A DNA stretch of 64,000 nt from Desulfosporosinus fructosivorans (GTDB taxonomy: Bacteria; Bacillota; Desulfitobacteriia; Desulfitobacteriales; Desulfitobacteriaceae). The stretch lies in assembly GCF_004766045.1 (NCBI RefSeq), contig NZ_SPQQ01000012.1, forward strand, positions 60,487-124,486, read 5' to 3'. Below the pieces are notes generated by a model that saw only the letters and a program-made list of their open reading frames with translations, was not told where the DNA came from and searched no databases. This document shows, one piece after another, positions 41,720 to 51,152 of this stretch (positions within the stretch are counted from its first letter, which is position 1; each line of letters opens with the position of its first letter). A program made the position numbers and the translations under genes.

Positions 41720-42967
41720 ATGAGAGTCAATAGTAATATTGCAGCACTTAACACATTAAATCAACTTACCCAAAACGAGAAAAGCACCAATAATTCCTTG
41801 GCAAAGTTGTCATCAGGTTTGCGCATCAACAGTGCTGCTGATGACGCAGCAGGGCTGGCTATCAGTGAAAAAATGAAAGGCCAGATTCGTGGTCTGGATA
41901 CGGCCAGCAGCAACTCAGAAGATGGAATTTCTATGGTGCAGACGGCAGAGGGAGCTCTGTCGGAGACGGAAAGCATCCTGCAGAGAATGAGGGAACTAGC
42001 CGTTCAATCCTCCTCAGATACCAATACAGATGAGGACCGGGAGAATATCCAAGACGAATTAACCCAGTTGGTTGATGAAATAGACCGCATCAGTCAAACC
42101 ACTCAGTTCAACACCAAGAATTTGCTGGACGGCTCGATGAGTGGAGTAGTTGCCAGTGATTCGGCAAATGTCCTGACCAATACCGCACTGGCCTCTGGAA
42201 CAGATACTACTACCGTGCTTACAGCCTTAGCGGATGATAACGGAGATAGCCTGGGAATCGCAGAAGATGATATGATTAAGGTATCGTGGACAGTGAATGG
42301 AGAATTAAATACCGCTTCGCTGACCGTTACAGCGACAAGTACTCTTGCAGATCTTATGGGGACAGTCACCAGTGGCGCTACGTCGGTTGATACAGCAGCA
42401 GGAGACACCCAAGGCGACGTCGCCGTGACCACTACCGCCTTGGGTTATGCCAATGCCATTGGAGCCATAAGCTTCGAAGTAAGCGATGCCGATGGGGAAG
42501 TAAACTCAGAAGCATCCGCCGCTCTTTCTGGCTTTACTGAAACCACAGCGGCCAAGGAGGCAAAAACCGAGGATGGCCGGGCAGTTCTGCAAATCGGAGC
42601 CAATTCAGGGCAAATCATGAAGGTCAGCATATCTGATATGGGAGCCAACGCTCTGGGTATCGCGGAACTGGATGTATCCACTCAAGAAGGTGCCAGCATT
42701 GCTGTTTCGGTCATTGATGAGGCTACGGCAAAAGTGTCTTCCCAACGGTCTTATCTGGGGGCAGTTCAGAATCGTCTCGATCACACCATCAATAACCTGG
42801 ACACGTCATCGGAGAACTTGAGTTCAGCTCAATCTCAAATCGCCGACGTGGACATGGCTGCCGAAATGATGGAATATACCAAGGGTAATGTTCTGACTCA
42901 GGCAGCTACGGCAATGCTTGCCCAAGCCAACCAACAGCCTCAAAATGTTTTATCCCTCCTTCAATAG
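41720..42967 (+). CDS. fliC: Flagellin
   Basis: 415 residues. The conserved D0/D1 N-terminus is MRVNSNIAALNTLNQL followed by LAKLSSGLRINSAADDAAGL; the C-terminus has QNRLDHTINNLDTSSENLSS and ends NVLSLLQ. The middle is a Thr/Ala-rich variable domain. ACAAGGAGGGG precedes the ATG. It is the last gene of the flagellar cluster, with its own sigma-D -10 and leader, so it can be expressed more highly. FliS, its chaperone, is encoded just before. Confidence 0.96.
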   Translation: MRVNSNIAALNTLNQLTQNEKSTNNSLAKLSSGLRINSAADDAAGLAISEKMKGQIRGLDTASSNSEDGISMVQTAEGALSETESILQRMRELAVQSSSDTNTDEDRENIQDELTQLVDEIDRISQTTQFNTKNLLDGSMSGVVASDSANVLTNTALASGTDTTTVLTALADDNGDSLGIAEDDMIKVSWTVNGELNTASLTVTATSTLADLMGTVTSGATSVDTAAGDTQGDVAVTTTALGYANAIGAISFEVSDADGEVNSEASAALSGFTETTAAKEAKTEDGRAVLQIGANSGQIMKVSISDMGANALGIAELDVSTQEGASIAVSVIDEATAKVSSQRSYLGAVQNRLDHTINNLDTSSENLSSAQSQIADVDMAAEMMEYTKGNVLTQAATAMLAQANQQPQNVLSLLQ

Positions 42968-43020
42968 TATGTTGGCCTTCAATTTAGGTCAGTTCTAATT
43001 TAGTATTGTCAAAAATTTGG

Positions 43021-43073
43021 GGGGCGTGCCGCAAAACGTTTATACGAAAACGGAAAGCGATACGCCCCTTTTA
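43021..43073 (+). terminator. Flagellin terminator
   Basis: GGGGCGT/ACGCCCC stem followed by TTTT, about 55 bp after the fliC stop. The loop is long (34 nt). Confidence 0.75.
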
Positions 43074-43378
43074 TAGATTATTTATTTGAAAAAATTCCTA
43101 TAGGTGCACTTGGTCGATACTCTTGGAATATCTCAGATAAATCTATACGTATGTCATGTTGAGAGCTATTCTTATCTTTGTAGAAAGAGGAAAAAACTCT
43201 AGGCATATCGAATTATAAAAACCCCTAGTGCACTATTTGCATATCAAAATCGTGCCTAGGGGTTTTTAAAAAGTAAAACAATGAGGTCGGTCTTAACCTA
43301 AGTAAGCCAAAATGGAAACTGGAAAACTGTCAGATTTGTTTTGCATGTTTTCAATGGTGTCCAAGAGGGGCATACGTA
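43074..43378. other. Non-coding stretch with a second terminator
   Basis: About 300 bp without a gene. AAAACCCCTAGTGCAC (43217-43232) pairs with GTGCCTAGGGGTTTTT (43252-43267), a symmetric stem that would work in both directions. Confidence 0.7.
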
Positions 43379-43687
43379 CTATATTCGAAAGTTGAGAATC
43401 TCCTTGAGACACTCCGCATCTGTCGGATGACTTCTGGTCGCAATGACGACATAAGTATCACTGCTAGGCTGGTAATTCTTGATTCCAGTAGCAAAATCAC
43501 TGCAAATAACAGAATGAGAACCTATGAAAAACTCAGGCAGAGCAAATGTCGCACGATCATCAATCACCGTTATTTGGAAATCAAGCGCCTTGGCATAAAA
43601 AGCAACTTCTCTGGCCACGTGGCCTGCCCAGCGCTCATCCTCCTTGGAATCCCGGAAGAGGAGAGGGAGGAGTTTATCGCGGAGCAT
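43379..43687 (-). pseudogene. xdhC (XdhC/CoxI family) remnant
   Basis: The minus strand reads AGHVAREVAFYAKALDFQIT then VIDDRATFALPEFF and TYVVIATRSHPTDAECLKEI. This is the Rossmann-like part of XdhC, the maturation factor that inserts sulfurated molybdenum cofactor into hydroxylases. Sequence before AGHVA is frameshifted, and the protein ends shortly after DAECLKEI, so the N- and C-terminal parts are missing. No molybdenum hydroxylase gene is near. Confidence 0.72.
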
Positions 43688-43913
43688 GATGGTGAGCTCA
43701 TGTCAAATCTGAGAATGATATGATTTACAACTTTAACGACAGAGGAGGCCACTGAGTCCTCTTAACTTCGATATAATTGGATCTTTAGCGAATAAACTCG
43801 ATCCGACTTTCTCTGTATAAGAAATATAATTTTTGCATAAATTATATTTCTTAGTATAAATACTGTCCTGGGTAACAAACTAATCCAGAAAAAAAGTAGA
43901 GGGTTGTGTTTTT

Positions 43914-44381
43914 ATGCTGCATACTTTATTTTATCCAACGTACATATTAATAGCTTTTATAGTTGTATTGCTAACCATTCCTCAAAGAGATTTGAAAAAC
44001 TACTTTATTTATGGTGTGCTTTTTGGAGGATTAGGTGATCTAATAGTAGTTGGTTTATTTCAAAATGTACTACATATTATTTGGTTTAAAAATGCTGGCA
44101 TATTTAATATTTTAGGACAAAATTTACTTTCCCCTCCAAGCTGGATCTTGACTGTTATGATCTTTCTTCGATTTTTACCATCACGAAAGTTATTTCAATA
44201 CGCTTATGTTTTAGGATTTGGAGCTTTTAGTGTTGGATATGGTTATTTAGTTCATAATGTAGGCTTATTTGATTTTAAACCCTGGGTTTATCCCTTATTT
44301 GCTTATTTTACTTTTTTGTTCTGGTGGTCAACCATTACTTGGGTATTTGTTAAAACAAGCTCCCTTATAAGGAATCCTTAA
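43914..44381 (+). CDS. Small membrane protein of unknown function
   Basis: 155 residues with about five hydrophobic helices (for example TYILIAFIVVLLTI at the start and PLFAYFTFLFWWSTITWVFV near the end). Aromatic residues and short loops dominate. No recognisable motif, and no neighbour suggests a role. AGAGGGTTG precedes the ATG. Confidence 0.65.
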   Translation: MLHTLFYPTYILIAFIVVLLTIPQRDLKNYFIYGVLFGGLGDLIVVGLFQNVLHIIWFKNAGIFNILGQNLLSPPSWILTVMIFLRFLPSRKLFQYAYVLGFGAFSVGYGYLVHNVGLFDFKPWVYPLFAYFTFLFWWSTITWVFVKTSSLIRNP

Positions 44382-44512
44382 AATCAACACTTGATACAAT
44401 TTGTAAAACCCTTAACTGCCAGTCAGGTGAAATACTAGAGTATGTTTGCAAAATGAAGATGACGAAGATATCTAAAGCATATTATATGAGTGCGGTATGG
44501 ATTGCTCTTCGC

Positions 44513-44547
44513 AGAAGCTCGTTGGAACCTATGTCCAACGAGCTTCT
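44513..44547. terminator. 14-bp perfect inverted repeat
   Basis: AGAAGCTCGTTGGA and TCCAACGAGCTTCT pair around a 7-base loop. The following sequence is CATATTTATT, not a strong T-run, so it may terminate in both directions weakly. Confidence 0.6.
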
Positions 44548-44668
44548 CATATTTATTATTTATATAGTTTATAGAAAGATTTGGTGATTGGTCGGAGGAA
44601 AAACATGAAGTTCGGCGAAAAAGGAAAGGTAGGAGTCTAAAGTCAGATGTTCATCTGGAGGGTGGAGT

Positions 44669-45742
44669 ATGCAGTATAGTTCAATGGTAATATATTTCAT
44701 GAGTGGAACAGGAAATTCTTATCGAGTAGCAACATGGATGGCAGAAATAGCCGACCAAAAAGGGATAACCTCAAAACTGTATCAGATATCAAACTACTGT
44801 GAGAAATCTGATCTTGAAGAAGAAAAGGACTTGTTAGGGGTAGTTTTCCCAACGCATGGGTTTACCGCACCTTGGCAGGTAATTCGATACACATTGCACT
44901 TACCGCCTGGAAGGGGAAAACATGCATTTGTGGTAGCGACAAGAGCTGGTACCAGAATTGCTTCTATTCCGTTTCCGGGCATGGAAGGTACGGCCAGTTA
45001 TCTTATTGCGCTCCTGCTTATAATGAAAGGTTACATAGTACGTGGAGTCATGGGGGTGGATATGCCCTCTAACTGGATGTCATTGCATTGGGGATTGAAT
45101 CTAGCAAACTCCAAGTTCATCATCGCCAGAGCAAAGGTAAAAGCAGATTCCTTTATGGCAAGTATTATAGAAGGAAAAAGAATGTTTAGGGGGATTTTAT
45201 CCCTATTATTGGGTTTGTTCCTGAGTTGGATTTCTTTAGGTTACCTCATCATAGGCCGATTTTTCTTTTCAAAATTATTTTTTGCTTCAGCAAGTTGTAC
45301 TGGTTGTGGTTTATGTGCTGAAAGCTGTCCACTTAAGGCAATAAGAATGACGGGAAGGAATAAGCCCCGTCCTTATTGGACATTTTCTTGTGAGAGCTGT
45401 ATGAGATGTATGGGTTATTGCCCCAATAAAGCCGTTGAATCAAGCCATTCATTTGCAATAGTATTATATTTTGTTGCGACGATACCGGTATCTTTGTATG
45501 TATTAAATAGATTAAATGAAATTATAATTATCGAACATTATTCCTTCTTCTTTAAGATAATGTTCGATTACATTTACACATTGAGTTCATTTTTTGCAGC
45601 CTACCTTATTTTTTCCTGGCTTATGAGAATTCCTTTGCTCAATAAGCTATGTACCTATACAACGTTTACACACTTATATCGTCGGTATCACGAGCCAGAC
45701 ACAGCACTAAAGGATATTATGATGGAAAGCAAAAAGGATTAA
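44669..45742 (+). CDS. EFR1-type flavodoxin-ferredoxin membrane protein
   Basis: 357 residues. An N-terminal flavodoxin-like domain (IYFMSGTGNSYRVATWMAE, then GVVFPTHGFTAPWQ), a hydrophobic pair near 175-205, a two-cluster ferredoxin (CTGCGLCAESCPLKAI and CESCMRCMGYCPNKAV), and further hydrophobic segments to the C-terminus. Such EFR1 family proteins are thought to move electrons in anaerobes. TGGAGGGTGGAG precedes the ATG. The gene stands alone. Confidence 0.88.
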   Translation: MQYSSMVIYFMSGTGNSYRVATWMAEIADQKGITSKLYQISNYCEKSDLEEEKDLLGVVFPTHGFTAPWQVIRYTLHLPPGRGKHAFVVATRAGTRIASIPFPGMEGTASYLIALLLIMKGYIVRGVMGVDMPSNWMSLHWGLNLANSKFIIARAKVKADSFMASIIEGKRMFRGILSLLLGLFLSWISLGYLIIGRFFFSKLFFASASCTGCGLCAESCPLKAIRMTGRNKPRPYWTFSCESCMRCMGYCPNKAVESSHSFAIVLYFVATIPVSLYVLNRLNEIIIIEHYSFFFKIMFDYIYTLSSFFAAYLIFSWLMRIPLLNKLCTYTTFTHLYRRYHEPDTALKDIMMESKKD

Positions 45743-45986
45743 ACGGGAATGGAGGTTGAACATAGGTAGATGTAGATGCCCTAGATGAGGCTATTCCTGG
45801 GAGTAGCCCCCCCACTGGGTGCACTTTCTGTGGCAAAATTAAGGAATTATTTGAAATACTTATTAATCATCAGGATAATTGATTCAATCGCGTGGTTTAA
45901 CCTACTAATTCAAGAATCTCCAGTTTGTTGTCAAATATAAAATGTGATATATTCAACTAAAATTAATGAATATTTGGAGTGAGAAT

Positions 45987-46349
45987 ATGAACTTTTGCTG
46001 GTGTACGATTACGGTTGAGAATATGGACGATTCTCTGAAATTCTATCAAGAGATTGTGGGGCTTTCAATTAGTAGGAGATTTACGGCAGGGCCAGGAGTA
46101 GAGATTTCTTTTTTAGGAGAGGGAGAAACAAAAGTCGAACTTGTTTGTGATCCAAACCAAAAAAGAACGGGTAATGCCGAGGGCATTTCTTTAGGCTTTG
46201 AAGTTGAGTCGGTTGACAATATGATTGAGGTAATAAAAGAAAAAGGACTCGAAGTAGAAAGTGGGCCTTTCCAACCTAATCCTCATATTAAGTTTTTTCA
46301 TGTTAAAGACCCCAACGGTGTTAGTATACAATTTGTAGAAAACATGTAA
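45987..46349 (+). CDS. VOC/glyoxalase-fold protein, copy 2
   Basis: Second copy of the 29.1-kb gene with only a handful of amino-acid changes (for example Gly-Val to Gly-Pro near residue 36). The shared block starts near 45907 and ends near 46400, including the upstream GAATATTTGGAG and the terminator. ATG 45987 is the counterpart of 29100; the longer frame from 45966 differs from copy 1. Confidence 0.88.
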   Translation: MNFCWCTITVENMDDSLKFYQEIVGLSISRRFTAGPGVEISFLGEGETKVELVCDPNQKRTGNAEGISLGFEVESVDNMIEVIKEKGLEVESGPFQPNPHIKFFHVKDPNGVSIQFVENM

Positions 46350-46368
46350 TTTTGCTCAAGAGCATGAG

Positions 46369-46394
46369 GCATCTTCTATTGAAGGTGCTTTTTT
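46369..46394 (+). terminator. Terminator after VOC copy 2
   Basis: GCATCTTC/GAAGGTGC stem with TATT loop and six T's, duplicated together with the gene. Confidence 0.85.
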
Positions 46395-46587
46395 CAGTAT
46401 GGAACTTGTGGAGCGCTTTACAGCTCGTTATAAAAGCGTCGATGAGAAGCAGAGACGCCTAGCCAGCGAGTTACTCTAGTGGTTAGCGATAAAAAATAAT
46501 GTTGAAGCTATGACTGAATATTCAATCGTAAGATGAGATTGGCAGAAATTATGGAGAAGAGAGATTTTTATCTTTTTAGTCTGAGAA

Positions 46588-47784
46588 ATGAGGCGCAGTA
46601 ATTTGAACAATATGTACTTAATTTTTTTGAGCATTGGTCATCTAGTTGTTGATTTGGGTCAGGGGATCCTTCCGATTTTAACGCCTGTGTTAGCGAAAAG
46701 TTTTCAACTCAGCTATTTTCAAGTTGGTATAATCGCACTTGCATTTACCTTTAGTTCAGCTATTATCCAGCCGATTTTCGGAGTGCTAAGCGACCGCTAC
46801 AGCATGCCTTGGTTAATGCCCGTAAGTCTTCTTCTTTCAGGTTTTGGTTTGGCTCTGACAGGTATGGTCCACTCATACGGACTATTGTTGCTAGCGGTGC
46901 TATTAAGCGGCATTGGGGTAGCGGGCTACCACACTGAAGGATCTAAATTAGCCCATTATCTCAGCGAGGAAAGCAAAGCGGGGGCATCAATGGCGATTTT
47001 CTCGGTGGGAGGAAATCTCGGCTTTGGCCTTGGTCCTATGCTGGCTGTGTTTGTATTAAGTTTTGACGGACTGAAGTCGATTAAGGGGGTTATAATTCCT
47101 GGGGCTTTGGCCGCGCTGCTCTTCATGTTTTTATTGCCCAGATTTAAGTCGATCTTGGCCGAAAGAACTCAAAATCATAAAAAGATAAAACAAACTGCAA
47201 AAAGTAGGGTTAGGGCCGGGAGCTTAACAATATTGCTACTGTATGTAACGATAAGATCATGGATACAATCCGGTCTGGTATATTTTATTCCATTTTACTT
47301 TCCAAGTTTTAGAGGAATTACCCAACCTGAATATTTAGTGAGTACATTTTTAATCGCAGGGGCGGTAGGCACGATTTTGGGCGGTCCTTTTGCCGACCGT
47401 TTTGGAGGAAAAAACGGATTGTTGGTTTCTATGATTGTTAGCCTAATCACAATCTATCCTTTTTTGCATTTAAACAGCACTTGGATCCCCGTTCTAGCTT
47501 TTATTGTCGGAGCAGCACTGATCTCGACTTTTTCCACGACTGTGGTATTCGGACAAAGGTTACTGCCTCATAATATTGGACTTGCTTCAGGTATGTTGCT
47601 TGGTTTTGGAGTCGGTATGGGTTCAATTGGGGTAACCTTACTTGGAGCAGTCGCTGATCGCTTTGGTCTACCATTAACAATAAACATTATCAGTTTGCTT
47701 CCAATCCTGGGAATAGTGCTTGCTGTTACTCTGCCGGATATTAGGGCATGGGAATCCTCTTCCGAGCCGAATCCCGCCACATAG
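46588..47784 (+). CDS. MFS exporter, fosmidomycin-resistance (Fsr) type
   Basis: 398 residues, about twelve transmembrane helices. The Fsr group is indicated by HLVVDLGQGILPILTPVL, GVLSDRYSMPW and YHTEGSKLAHYL. Such exporters give resistance to fosmidomycin or export other small molecules; the natural substrate here is unknown. The start ATG 46588 lacks a strong ribosome site; ATG 46612 is possible. Confidence 0.85.
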   Translation: MRRSNLNNMYLIFLSIGHLVVDLGQGILPILTPVLAKSFQLSYFQVGIIALAFTFSSAIIQPIFGVLSDRYSMPWLMPVSLLLSGFGLALTGMVHSYGLLLLAVLLSGIGVAGYHTEGSKLAHYLSEESKAGASMAIFSVGGNLGFGLGPMLAVFVLSFDGLKSIKGVIIPGALAALLFMFLLPRFKSILAERTQNHKKIKQTAKSRVRAGSLTILLLYVTIRSWIQSGLVYFIPFYFPSFRGITQPEYLVSTFLIAGAVGTILGGPFADRFGGKNGLLVSMIVSLITIYPFLHLNSTWIPVLAFIVGAALISTFSTTVVFGQRLLPHNIGLASGMLLGFGVGMGSIGVTLLGAVADRFGLPLTINIISLLPILGIVLAVTLPDIRAWESSSEPNPAT

Positions 47785-48140
47785 CAGTGAGCATGACAAA
47801 TATATCTTTTCAGAGGACGGTCATTGGCGGTAAGACGGTGACGGGCTGATAGTCCCTTGGCTTTCAAGCGCACTTAGTGGGAGGGGATTGATGGCTCCAC
47901 CACGTGTCAAGATACAAACAATTATAGCGGTTTATATAATTTCTCCTACCGAAAGGAATATCAATAAACATGTCGAATGAGTAAGATTATGAATGAAAAA
48001 GGAATATGGGCAATGGGGCTCTTCATTATTTCCCGGATTACCGGGTTTTTATGAGGAACCTTTTTTTGTAAGTTCAACAAAAGGAAAGTTGGTTTTCGCC
48101 CAAAGCCAATAAATTAGAATCTTACAGGGAGGTAGTTCTT
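47785..48140. other. Intergenic region before the chemoreceptor
   Basis: 356 bp. CCCGG-ATTA-CCGGG followed by TTTTT at 48032-48050 is a small terminator-like stem. A 24-codon frame beginning MSKIMNEKGIWAMGLFI overlaps it and is probably chance or a gene remnant. Confidence 0.4.
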
Positions 48141-49883
48141 TTGAGTAAAAGATTGAAACATTACAAGGCGATGTTAGTATTTTCAGGTGTTATGGTTTTA
48201 TTAGGATTCATATTTAGAAATACCAGTTATGCGTTTCCCTTGCTCTTAGTTAGTATTAGCGGCTTCATGATCATTTGTTTACTGCAGATAAGAAGAATTT
48301 TTGAGTTATTAGAATACTCCATAGAATATTTAAAAAGGGGATCACTTGGAGATTATATGGTTTTAGAAAAAGGAGTGAAATTGGTTAAACAACTGAATGA
48401 CGAAATTATTTCCGTTTTGAAGAGTGAAAAGTTTGACCGTGATATGGTCATACAGATTCAAAAGAAATTGTTAATGGATAATAACGAATTTCTCGCTTTA
48501 AGTTCATTTTGGGAACCAAATGCTTTTGACGGGAAAGACAGTAGTTTTTTAGATGTAGACTATTATGATAAAGGTACTTTTACAGCCTATGTTTATCGTG
48601 ATCAGGATGAAGGCATTAAGGTCATTAGTCTTGAGGAAATCTATCATCAGCCATGGTACACTGTTCCGAAGAAAACCCGCAAAATCACGATAACTGAGCC
48701 TTATGTGGAAAATATTAAAGGTAAAAAGATTTTAATGGCGAGTGTTGTTATGCCAATTATTTTCAAGGGGAAATTCATGGGCGTAATTCCTACTGACATT
48801 GTGTTGAACGAGATTGAAGAAATACAAACGGATGTTGTATTGTATAAAAATAGCCATGAGAATTTGCCAACTGAAAGAATTATGGAACGATTGATAAACA
48901 GAAAAGATGAGTTTAGTATTCTCGGACAAGCAATCAAAGCTACGAATAGCAACCAAAAACAAATTTTAAATCGGTTATTAGAAACAACGAACCAAGTTAC
49001 TGAAACATCTAAAAAGCTAACAGCTATATCCCAGGATTCAGCCAAAGCCGTTGAAGAGATTGCCAAAACAATTGAGCAAATTGCTATTAGTGCCACCACT
49101 CAAGCCTTACAAACGGAAAACGGGGTCAATGAGATTACCGAGTTAGGGAATATTATTGAACAAGATCAGCGATATTTGATAGATTTAAACAATTCTGCTC
49201 AAGCTGTTGAAAAAATGAAAGATGAGGGTACACTTGCAATTACTGAATTAATTGAGATAACAAGAGAAAGAGAACACTATACGGAACGGATACAAGAAGG
49301 AATTATTAAAACGAATGTAAGTGCCGAGAAAATTTTTTCTGCCAGCCAAATGATTCAGAATGTAGCGGATCAAACAAATCTATTGGCTCTTAATGCTGCT
49401 ATTGAAGCTGCTCGGGCCGGCGAAGCAGGAAGCGGCTTTTCAGTTGTAGCCGAAGAGATCAGGAAATTGGCAGAACAATCGAGGAATCTAACCCAAGAAA
49501 TTAATGAGGTAGTTCAGGAATTACAACTTAATTCACAAAATGCCGTAGATATCATTGGGAAGAGTTCAGTCATTGCGGAGAAACAAGAAGAAAGTGTTAT
49601 GATTACTGATGAACGCTTTAAGGGAATAGCCGAAGCAGTCTGGAAAACCAAAGAAATTATTGAAGAATTGAATATTTCAGGACAAAGTATGGAAAAGAAA
49701 AAGGATCAACTCATTGATATATTAAAAAATTTAGACCGTATTGCTGAAGAGAATGCCGCCAGTACCGAGCAAGTTTCGGCTGCTTCCGAAGAGCAAACAG
49801 CATCAATGATCGAGATTGCCAATGCTAGCCAAGGTCTTTCTACGTTAGCTTACCAGCTACAGCAGGCAATAGATAAATTTTAA
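48141..49883 (+). CDS. Methyl-accepting chemotaxis protein
   Basis: 580 residues starting at TTG after CAGGGAGGTAG. Two hydrophobic segments lie close together at 12-25 and 29-48, then a Cache-like block (WEPNAFDGKDSSFLD, TAYVYRDQDEG, WYTVPKKTRKITITEPY), then the signalling domain with NQTNLLALNAAIEAAR and GFSVVAEEIRKLAEQS adjusted to this family. No second membrane segment follows the Cache part, so the sensor would lie in the cytoplasm. It should signal to CheA for motility; its ligand is unknown. Confidence 0.9.
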   Translation: MSKRLKHYKAMLVFSGVMVLLGFIFRNTSYAFPLLLVSISGFMIICLLQIRRIFELLEYSIEYLKRGSLGDYMVLEKGVKLVKQLNDEIISVLKSEKFDRDMVIQIQKKLLMDNNEFLALSSFWEPNAFDGKDSSFLDVDYYDKGTFTAYVYRDQDEGIKVISLEEIYHQPWYTVPKKTRKITITEPYVENIKGKKILMASVVMPIIFKGKFMGVIPTDIVLNEIEEIQTDVVLYKNSHENLPTERIMERLINRKDEFSILGQAIKATNSNQKQILNRLLETTNQVTETSKKLTAISQDSAKAVEEIAKTIEQIAISATTQALQTENGVNEITELGNIIEQDQRYLIDLNNSAQAVEKMKDEGTLAITELIEITREREHYTERIQEGIIKTNVSAEKIFSASQMIQNVADQTNLLALNAAIEAARAGEAGSGFSVVAEEIRKLAEQSRNLTQEINEVVQELQLNSQNAVDIIGKSSVIAEKQEESVMITDERFKGIAEAVWKTKEIIEELNISGQSMEKKKDQLIDILKNLDRIAEENAASTEQVSAASEEQTASMIEIANASQGLSTLAYQLQQAIDKF

Positions 49884-49935
49884 TCGCTACTCCCACCTGG
49901 TGAATGATGGCCTCCACGCAGGTTAAATTAAGAGG

Positions 49936-50250
49936 GTGCGACCTCTGAATTTTCAAGATTTTTATGTAGCTGGGGAAAGCATTCGCAAATTTGGTAAATC
50001 TCAAGAAGATGAAAGATAAAGGGATCGATATGTTTGGTTTGTATAAAGAAATCAAATTGGATTTGTAGCAATCGAAAAGGCTTATGATATTTTCTACATA
50101 GAAAGATAATCGGTGTTACCGGGATATAGGCATAAAGGGTATGGGAAACATTTAATGGAGTTTGTTTTGGACTGACAAGTGGCGGAGTATGGTTACTCGG
50201 CACCGGCGACACTTTTGGACGATAGAGCCCGAAGGCTATTGAGAGACTAA
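49936..50250 (+). pseudogene. GNAT acetyltransferase pseudogene with four in-frame stops
   Basis: One frame from GTG 49936 reads RPLNFQDFYVAGESIRKFGK, IGFVAIEKAYDIFYIER, LPGYRHKGYGKHLMEFVLD and QVAEYGYS, a normal acetyltransferase with its motif A. It is broken by stops at 50017, 50044, 50107 (all TAA) and 50173 (TGA). No frameshift is needed, so decay has been by substitution. Confidence 0.7.
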
Positions 50251-50490
50251 CCCGTCTTGAATGAGAGCCGTTGCTTCATCTAAATGGGTGACAACGAAAA
50301 TTCGATTTGGAATCCTGCTGAGTACTTCGAGATCGTTAATCGCGCGAACGCTCTTTTGGAGGACTTGGGATTCTGCACCAAAACGCACTTCGAGGTATTG
50401 GCACAGTATATCCTGAGCCATCATAGCCTTACCTTCTGCCTAAAGATCGCGTGTAGGTTTTTGAGCGAGCTAAATATAGCCCTATTCAAT
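50236..50490 (-). pseudogene. Rpn/PD-(D/E)XK transposase-like C-terminal remnant
   Basis: The minus strand reads MMAQDILCQYLEVRFGAESQ, VRAINDLEVLSRIPNRIFVV and HLDEATALIQDGL, the C-terminal region of Rpn-type (PD-(D/E)XK transposase-like) nucleases. Upstream of this, ALAQKPTRDL and AEGKA are in the same frame but separated by TAG codons. Only the tail survives. Confidence 0.6.
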
Positions 50491-50500
50491 GGGGTAATGA

Positions 50501-50938
50501 CTACTTCCCATTCAGATCAGTCATCATAATTTTTATTTCTCCCTCGGCAGCAATCTGTCCGTCTACACTTGCTGTCACCTTTGCTTTAATCAAACCATGC
50601 TTTGAAACAAGCATCTCGGCTTCAAGCTTTAATGTATCCCCTGGAAACACTTTCCTTTTGAACTTCATTCCATCTATCCCTGCTAATACACCTAGTGTGC
50701 TCTCTCTTTTCTTATTTATGGATACTGCTATACCTGCCGTTTGTGCAAGAGCCTCAACAATCAATACTCCAGGCATGACTGCATACTCGGGAAAATGCCC
50801 TTGAAAATGTGGTTCATTTGCCGATACATTTTTAATACCCACAGCCTTTTTTCCCGGTTCAAGCTCCAAGATTTTGTCTACTAATAAAAAAGGATAGCGA
50901 TGGAGAATCAATGCTCGGATTTCCGAGTTATCTAACAT
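50501..50938 (-). CDS. fabZ: 3-hydroxyacyl-ACP dehydratase FabZ
   Basis: 145 residues starting MLDNSEIRALILHRYPFLLV, the FabZ N-terminus, with the catalytic His in HFQGHFPEYAVMPGVL and Glu in EALAQTAG. It dehydrates 3-hydroxyacyl-ACP in fatty acid synthesis. AAGAGGTG precedes ATG 50938. It lies alone, away from other fab genes, so it may serve a specialised pathway. Confidence 0.9.
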   Translation of the reverse strand: MLDNSEIRALILHRYPFLLVDKILELEPGKKAVGIKNVSANEPHFQGHFPEYAVMPGVLIVEALAQTAGIAVSINKKRESTLGVLAGIDGMKFKRKVFPGDTLKLEAEMLVSKHGLIKAKVTASVDGQIAAEGEIKIMMTDLNGK

Positions 50939-51152
50939 AGTACACCTCTTAAAGTTAATAATTATTGTCTGACTCAATAATGCGAACTTGTCATATAAAT
51001 TTTACCCATCTAACTCATTCGACAGCCATAAATAATTTCCTTTATCTAAATTTGAGTCCTATAGCTTAGGGTTACGTGTTGCGAAATAGTAGTTTAGGAT
51101 GAAGAAAGAACTATTTTATATTGTTACTTAGAAATGGAGAAAGCGTGTTATC
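50939..51152. other. Divergent intergenic region fabZ / WYL regulator
   Basis: About 210 bp with no gene. It must hold both promoters; none is convincingly consensus. Confidence 0.35.

Noticed and set aside
43427..43723. 98-residue plus-strand ORF near 43.5 kb
   Set aside because: The minus strand carries clear XdhC motifs over the same bases, whereas the plus frame shows no recognisable pattern.
49936..50250. Stop-codon reassignment in the GNAT frame
   Set aside because: All clear genes in the window use TAA, TAG and TGA as ordinary stops, so decay is the simpler reading.
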